Below, one piece after another: positions 59,654 through 64,000 of a DNA stretch of 64,000 nt (positions are counted from its first letter, which is position 1; each line of letters starts with the position of its first letter). Location of the stretch: positions 3,348,001 through 3,412,000 of the forward strand of contig NZ_JBANDL010000002.1 of the NCBI RefSeq assembly GCF_037027445.1, written 5' to 3'. A program made the position numbers and the translations under genes. The DNA comes from Lysobacter firmicutimachus (GTDB lineage: Bacteria > Pseudomonadota > Gammaproteobacteria > Xanthomonadales > Xanthomonadaceae). The notes beneath the pieces were generated by a model. That model saw nothing but the letters and a program-made list of their open reading frames with translations, ran no database searches and was not told the DNA's origin.

Positions 59654-61042
59654 TCAGTCTTCGGCCGATTCGCCGGCGACCGTCATGCGTCCGACCAGGA
59701 TCGAGCCGGTGCGCACATGCGAGCGATAGTCGACGTCGCTGCCGACCGCTTCGATCGCCGCGAACATGTTGCGCAGATTGCCGGCGATGGTGATGCCGTC
59801 GACCGGGTACTGGATTTCGCCGTTCTCGACCCAGAAACCGGCGGCGCCGCGCGAGTAATCGCCGGTGACCGCATTGACGCCCTGCCCCATCAGTTCGGTG
59901 ACCAACAGGCCACGGCCCATGTCGCGCAGCAGCGAGTCGAAATCGCCGGCGTTGGCGGCGACCTGCAGGTTGTGCACGCCGCCGGCGTTGGCGGTGGTCT
60001 GCAGGCCGAGCTTGCGCGCCGAATAGCTGCCGAGCACGTAGCGCTGCAGCACGCCGGCGCGGACCAGCGAGGATTCGCGCGTGGCCACGCCTTCGGCGTC
60101 GAACGCGGTGGAGCGGAAGCCGCGCGGCAGGAACGGCTGTTCGTCGAGCTGAAACCAGGACGGGAACAACGCGCTGCCGACGCTGTCGACCAGGAAACTG
60201 GCGCGCCGGTACAGGGCGCCGCCGCTGACCGCGCCGAGCAGATGGCCGATCAGCGAGCGCGCGCTTTCGGCCGCGTACAGCACCGGGTATTCGCCGGTCG
60301 GGATCTGCCGCGGCGCAAGCCGGGCGACGGTGCGTTCGCCGGCGCGGCGGCCGACGCTGGCGGCCGATTCCAGGTCTTCGGCGGCCAGCGCCGAGCTGTA
60401 CCAGCCGTCGCGCTGCATGCCATCGCCGCGGCCGGCGATCAGCGCGCAGCCCAGACTGTGTTGGGTGCTGCGCTCGCGGCCGACGAAGCCGTGCGAATTG
60501 GCGTAGACGCCGAGGCTGGCGCCGGTGCCGATGGAAGCGCCGTCGGAATTCTCGATCCGGGCATCGGCGGCGCGCCCGGCCGCTTCGCAGGCCAGGGCCA
60601 GCTCGACCGCGCGGTCCGCGTCGATCAGCCACGGATGCCAGGTGTCGAATTCGCGCAGATCGGTGGCCATCAGCGCGGCGTCGGCCAAGCCGGCGGCGCT
60701 GTCGTCCTCGGTGTAGCGGGCGATCGCGCAGGCCTGCTCGACCGTGGCCTCCAGGCTCTCGTCGCGCAGGTCGGCGGTGCTGGCGCTGCCCTTGCGCTGG
60801 CCGAAGTAGACGGTCACGGCGATGCCGCGGTCGCGGGTGGCCTCGACCGTCTCGACCTCGCCCATGCGCACGTTCACGTTCAGGCCGGTCTCCTCCGAGC
60901 AGGAGACCTCGGCCTGGCTGGCGCCGCGCGCCCGGGCCGCCGCCAGCAGGCGCTGGGACAGGTCGGCGAGCGCGTCCAGGCGCGCTTCGGGGTCGGCGAA
61001 GGTATGGGCCGGAGCGGCGGAACTCAGGGCGACTGCGTTCAA
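59654..61042 (-). CDS. pmbA: Metalloprotease subunit PmbA (TldE)
   Basis: The 462-residue partner of TldD; the TldD/E heterodimer digests unfolded peptides and, in enterobacteria, matures microcin B17 and degrades CcdA. The TldE subunit lacks the zinc HExxH, as here. Family blocks are [59 protein letters not shown] and [31 protein letters not shown] in outline. It is divergent from yjgA, the arrangement seen in E. coli. tldD lies 0.9 kb away on the same strand. Confidence 0.95.
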   Translation of the reverse strand: MNAVALSSAAPAHTFADPEARLDALADLSQRLLAAARARGASQAEVSCSEETGLNVNVRMGEVETVEATRDRGIAVTVYFGQRKGSASTADLRDESLEATVEQACAIARYTEDDSAAGLADAALMATDLREFDTWHPWLIDADRAVELALACEAAGRAADARIENSDGASIGTGASLGVYANSHGFVGRERSTQHSLGCALIAGRGDGMQRDGWYSSALAAEDLESAASVGRRAGERTVARLAPRQIPTGEYPVLYAAESARSLIGHLLGAVSGGALYRRASFLVDSVGSALFPSWFQLDEQPFLPRGFRSTAFDAEGVATRESSLVRAGVLQRYVLGSYSARKLGLQTTANAGGVHNLQVAANAGDFDSLLRDMGRGLLVTELMGQGVNAVTGDYSRGAAGFWVENGEIQYPVDGITIAGNLRNMFAAIEAVGSDVDYRSHVRTGSILVGRMTVAGESAED

Positions 61043-61120
61043 TGTCTTATCCTTACGCTGTGCGGCGCCGCGGGCGCCGCCGATTCTTGTTCAGTTTGCA
61101 GGTTAGAGAGAGGTTTTGCG

Positions 61121-61687
61121 ATGCGCGGCAGAGACGAAGACACCGGCGAATTCTTCAGCCCCAGCCGCAGCCAGAACCGGCGCGAGGCGCTGGAAGTGCT
61201 GGCCCTGGGCGAAAAACTGGTGTCGCTGAGCGAGGCCCAGCTGGCCAAGCTGCCGGTGCCTGAATCGCTGTTGCCGCACATTCGCGAGTGCAAGCGCATC
61301 ACCGCCCACATCGCCCACAAGCGCCAGCTGGCGTATCTGGCCAAGCAGATGCGGCGCGAGGACGACGAAGTGCTGGAGGCGCTGCGCGACGCGCTCGACG
61401 AGAACGGCGAGGCGGCGCGGCGCGAAGTCGCGGCCATGCACCGGGTCGAGAACTGGCGCGAACGCCTGCTCGAAGGCGGCGACGCCGCGTTGGCCGAACT
61501 GCTGGATGAGTACCCGCAGGCCGATCGCCAGCGCCTGCGCCAACTGGTCCGCAACACCTTGGACGAACGCAAGCGCAACAAGCCGCCGCACGCTTTCCGC
61601 GAGCTGTACCGCGAGCTGCGCGATGCGATCCTGGGTGCGCGCGAGGCCGGCGACGACGCCGACGACGCGCTGCCCGAGCAGGACTGA
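61121..61687 (+). CDS. darP: Ribosome-associated protein DarP (YjgA)
   Basis: DUF615 protein of 188 residues that associates with late 50S precursors. The helical protein has [19 protein letters not shown] near the N-terminus, [23 protein letters not shown] and [33 protein letters not shown] in outline. The ATG at 61121 is correct for family length; the very long open frame upstream is antisense to pmbA. After the TGA the same frame stays open for 78 more codons (see the next entry). Confidence 0.93.
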   Translation: MRGRDEDTGEFFSPSRSQNRREALEVLALGEKLVSLSEAQLAKLPVPESLLPHIRECKRITAHIAHKRQLAYLAKQMRREDDEVLEALRDALDENGEAARREVAAMHRVENWRERLLEGGDAALAELLDEYPQADRQRLRQLVRNTLDERKRNKPPHAFRELYRELRDAILGAREAGDDADDALPEQD

Positions 61688-61726
61688 ACCGCGCCACGGG
61701 CCAGCGCCGCGGTCATCGACGACGCC

Positions 61727-61924
61727 TTGCTGCGCGTCGAAACCCGGCGCACCCGCTTCGTCGCCGAAGGCATCGCGGCCGGCGACGCCTTCGCGCTGGA
61801 GCATCCGGCGGCGGACAGGAACGAACTCAAGCGGTTGGCGCTGCGGGCGCGGACGATAAAGCGCCGCTACGGCACGCCGCGCCGGCCGCTGCGCGATCTG
61901 CGCGCGCTCGACCCGGCGCGCTGA
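61727..61924 (+). CDS. Possible small ORF in frame after darP
   Basis: A 65-residue ORF from TTG (LRVETRRTRFVAEGIAAGD ... RTIKRRYGTPRRPLRDLRALDPAR in outline) with strong G/C at third positions, as in real genes here. It is in the same frame as darP, beginning just after its TGA, and no ATG or GTG precedes it. It could be an independent basic small protein, a read-through extension, or chance. I do not recognise the family. Confidence 0.3.
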   Translation: MLRVETRRTRFVAEGIAAGDAFALEHPAADRNELKRLALRARTIKRRYGTPRRPLRDLRALDPAR

Positions 61925-61954
61925 GCGGCGGCGCCCGCCGCAGCGCGGCGCCGC

Positions 61955-63397
61955 TCACGATTGGGTACCGCCGACGGTCAGCTGGTCGATCAACAGCGAG
62001 GGCTGGCCGACGCCGACCGGCACGCTCTGTCCGTCCTTGCCGCACACGCCCACGCCCTCGTCCAGGGCCAGGTCGTGGCCGATCATGCGGACCCGCTGCA
62101 TGGTCTCTGGGCCGTTGCCGATCAAGGTCGCGCCCTTGACCGGCGCGGTGATCTTGCCGTCTTCAATCAGATACGCCTCGGTGGCCGAGAACACGTACTT
62201 GCCGCTGGTGATGTCGACCTGGCCGCCGCCGAAATTGACCGCGTACAGGCCCTTCTTGACCGAGCGGATCATCTCTTCCGGGTCGTGGCTGCCCGCGAGC
62301 ATGTAGGTGTTGGTCATGCGCGGCATCGGCAGATGGGCGAAGGACTCGCGGCGGCCGTTGCCGGTCGGCGCCATGCCCATTAGGCGCGCGTTGAGGGTGT
62401 CCTGCATGTAGCCGACCAGCACGCCGTCCTCGATCAGGGGGGTGCAGTGGGTCGGCGTGCCCTCGTCGTCGATGTTGAGCGAGCCGCGGCGGCCTTCCAG
62501 GGTGCCGTCGTCGACGATGGTCACGCCCTTGGCGGCGACCCGCTGGCCCATGCGGCCGGCGTAGGTCGAGGTGCCCTTGCGGTTGAAATCGCCTTCCAGG
62601 CCGTGGCCGACCGCTTCGTGCAGCAGCACGCCGGGCCAGCCCGAGCCGAGCACCACCGGCATCACCCCGGCCGGCGCGTCGATCGCGTCCAGATTCACCA
62701 GCGCCTGGCGCAGCGCCTCGCGCGCCAGACGCTCGGGGCGGTCGCCGCCGAGCAGTTCGGCGTAGCTGTAGCGGCCGCCGCCGCCGGCATAGCCGCTTTC
62801 GCGGCGGCCGTTGTGCTCGACGATGATCTGCACGTTGAGCCGCACCAGCGGGCGCACGTCGCCGGCCAGCACGCCGTCGCTGCGCGCCACCAGGATGGTG
62901 TCGACGCCGCCGCTGAGGCTGACGATGACCTGCTTGACCCGCGGGTCGGCGGCGCGCAGCAGCTTGTCGAGCCGGCGCAGCGCTTCGACCTTGGTCTCGT
63001 TGGCGACCGAATCGATCGGGTCTTCGCTGGGATACAGCGAACGTCCGCCGCCGCGGACCAGGGCGCGGGCCGCATGCGCGTTGCCCTCGCGGGCGATCGC
63101 GCGCGCCGAGCGAGAGGCCGCCAGCAGCGCCTCGCCGTTGATCTCGTCGGAATAGGCGAAGCCGGTCTTCTCGCCGCTGATCGCGCGCACGCCGACGCCC
63201 TGTTCGATCGAATGCGAGCCGTCCTTGACGATGCCGTCCTCGACGCTCCAGCTCTCGCGGCGTGCGTGCTGGAAGTAGAGATCGCCGAAATCGACGCCCG
63301 GACCGAGCAAGGCGCCGAAGCTGCGCTCCAGGCCGCCGGCGTCGAGCCCGGCGGGCAGCAGGAGGCGGGTTTCGGCGATCTGCAGAGGAAGGGTCAT
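61955..63397 (-). CDS. tldD: Metalloprotease TldD
   Basis: Catalytic subunit of the TldD/PmbA peptidase. The 480-residue protein has the zinc motif HEAVGH in [21 protein letters not shown] in outline (about 255-275), with further landmarks in [23 protein letters not shown] (N-terminal) and [27 protein letters not shown] (C-terminal). ATG at 63397 gives [13 protein letters not shown]; an alternative ATG at 63427 adds ten residues. Neither has a clear Shine-Dalgarno. It lies directly downstream of yhdP, as in E. coli. Confidence 0.95.
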   Translation of the reverse strand: MTLPLQIAETRLLLPAGLDAGGLERSFGALLGPGVDFGDLYFQHARRESWSVEDGIVKDGSHSIEQGVGVRAISGEKTGFAYSDEINGEALLAASRSARAIAREGNAHAARALVRGGGRSLYPSEDPIDSVANETKVEALRRLDKLLRAADPRVKQVIVSLSGGVDTILVARSDGVLAGDVRPLVRLNVQIIVEHNGRRESGYAGGGGRYSYAELLGGDRPERLAREALRQALVNLDAIDAPAGVMPVVLGSGWPGVLLHEAVGHGLEGDFNRKGTSTYAGRMGQRVAAKGVTIVDDGTLEGRRGSLNIDDEGTPTHCTPLIEDGVLVGYMQDTLNARLMGMAPTGNGRRESFAHLPMPRMTNTYMLAGSHDPEEMIRSVKKGLYAVNFGGGQVDITSGKYVFSATEAYLIEDGKITAPVKGATLIGNGPETMQRVRMIGHDLALDEGVGVCGKDGQSVPVGVGQPSLLIDQLTVGGTQS

Positions 63398-63565
63398 GAG
63401 GGAGCCGTGAAGTCGTGGTGGGGCCATCTTAGGCGGCCGGGACGGCGCGTGGACGGGCGGACGGCGAAAAACGCCGATCGCGCGCCCCTGCGCAACGGGA
63501 ACGTAGGACAGATGGTGGCGTGAGGGCCGCCGATCAATCCCGGCGGCCCCTGTCGCGGCCGGCGT

Positions 63566-64000
63566 TCAGCCGGCCGGCGGCGTCGTGGCGGCGGCGCGGG
63601 TCTGTTCGCGGGTGACCACTTCGACCTTGGGCTCTTTCCACGGCCCGGTGACCCGGTAGGTCTTGGAAGCCAGGCTGCCCAGCGGACGCTGCAGCACTGC
63701 GTTGGCGGCCGCGCCGATCGCCGCGCCGACCGGGCCGGCGGCGAGCGCGCCCACCGCCGTCAGCACGTTGGCCGCCTTAGGCCGTACTTCGATGGTCTGA
63801 TCGTAGCGCTGCGCACGCAGGTCGGCGGCGCCGCGGATCGAGATCGCCGCGGCCGGGCCGTCGATGGTGAGGTCGTCGCTGCGCGCGCTGCCGTTGCCGA
63901 AGCGCACCGTGCCGCCGATCCGGTCGAAGGCGAAGCCCTTGGAGAACAGATCGCGGAAATCCAGGGTCAACCGGCGCGGCAGCTGGGCCACGCTGAGCAG
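63566..64000 (-). CDS. yhdP: YhdP family protein, C-terminal part (truncated by window edge)
   Basis: Only the last 145 residues are present; the reading frame stays open to the window end. The segment FSKGFAFDRIGGTVRFGNGSARSDDLTIDGPAA and TYRVTGPWKEPKVEVV in outline match the C-terminus of AsmA-like YhdP proteins. These bridge the periplasm to move phospholipids to the outer membrane. The tail after WKEPKVEVV (about 18 residues) is non-conserved. Position upstream of tldD on the same strand supports the call. Confidence 0.85.
   Translation of the reverse strand: MLSVAQLPRRLTLDFRDLFSKGFAFDRIGGTVRFGNGSARSDDLTIDGPAAAISIRGAADLRAQRYDQTIEVRPKAANVLTAVGALAAGPVGAAIGAAANAVLQRPLGSLASKTYRVTGPWKEPKVEVVTREQTRAAATTPPAG

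Overview
The window is a high-GC (roughly 70 %) gammaproteobacterial chromosome segment, best explained as Lysobacter or a close relative in the Xanthomonadaceae. This rests on the base composition, on the gene order (rpsB-tsf ... pyrH ... frr-uppS-cdsA-dxr-rseP-bamA-lpxD-fabZ-lpxA-lpxB-rnhB-dnaE-accA with no skp between bamA and lpxD), on a secreted lysyl-endopeptidase-like protease, and on dispersed repeats of the types I associate with that family. No phage, insertion sequence, CRISPR array, tRNA or rRNA was found. The species was not determined.

Layout. 1-4.2 kb (minus strand): a guanidinium exporter of the SugE/Gdx type behind a guanidine-II (mini-ykkC) riboswitch, then rlmB and rnr. 4.5-13 kb: accessory genes, namely a secreted serine protease, a degenerate metallo-beta-lactamase-fold lipoprotein divergent from a CGNR regulator, a PD40 propeller protein, a KefB/KefC-type antiporter, a secreted NodB deacetylase and a small secreted protein. 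13-15 kb: asnB, preceded by a 43-residue leader ORF with six Asn codons in a run of seven and an intrinsic terminator, an apparent asparagine attenuator. 15-17.6 kb: a penicillin-acylase-family Ntn hydrolase. 17.8-24.2 kb (minus strand): map, glnD, dapD, a small membrane protein, yffB and dapE (lysine/diaminopimelate synthesis, nitrogen signalling, N-terminal Met removal). 24.6-51.6 kb: the conserved translation, isoprenoid, envelope and lipid A block, interrupted by an AIM24 gene, a small secreted protein, a BlaI/M56 pair with two palindromic operators, a CDF metal exporter and an unknown Cys-rich gene between lpxA and lpxB. 51.6-56.2 kb: a degenerate glycosyltransferase-51-like protein, an old yellow enzyme, tilS, xseB and ispA. 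56.3-64 kb: a DUF4870 membrane protein, a DUF1501/DUF1800 pair, pmbA and tldD flanking yjgA (darP), and the 3' end of yhdP.

How the genes work together. The 32-52 kb block is one long run of plus-strand genes that couples ribosome recycling, undecaprenyl phosphate, CDP-diacylglycerol, MEP-pathway isoprenoid synthesis, outer-membrane protein assembly, lipid A, replication and fatty-acid initiation. dapD, dapE and asnB supply aspartate-family products. PmbA and TldD form one metalloprotease. The most notable non-coding signals are the asnB attenuator, the guanidine-II riboswitch, the paired BlaI operators and a frame problem at the dapD start.
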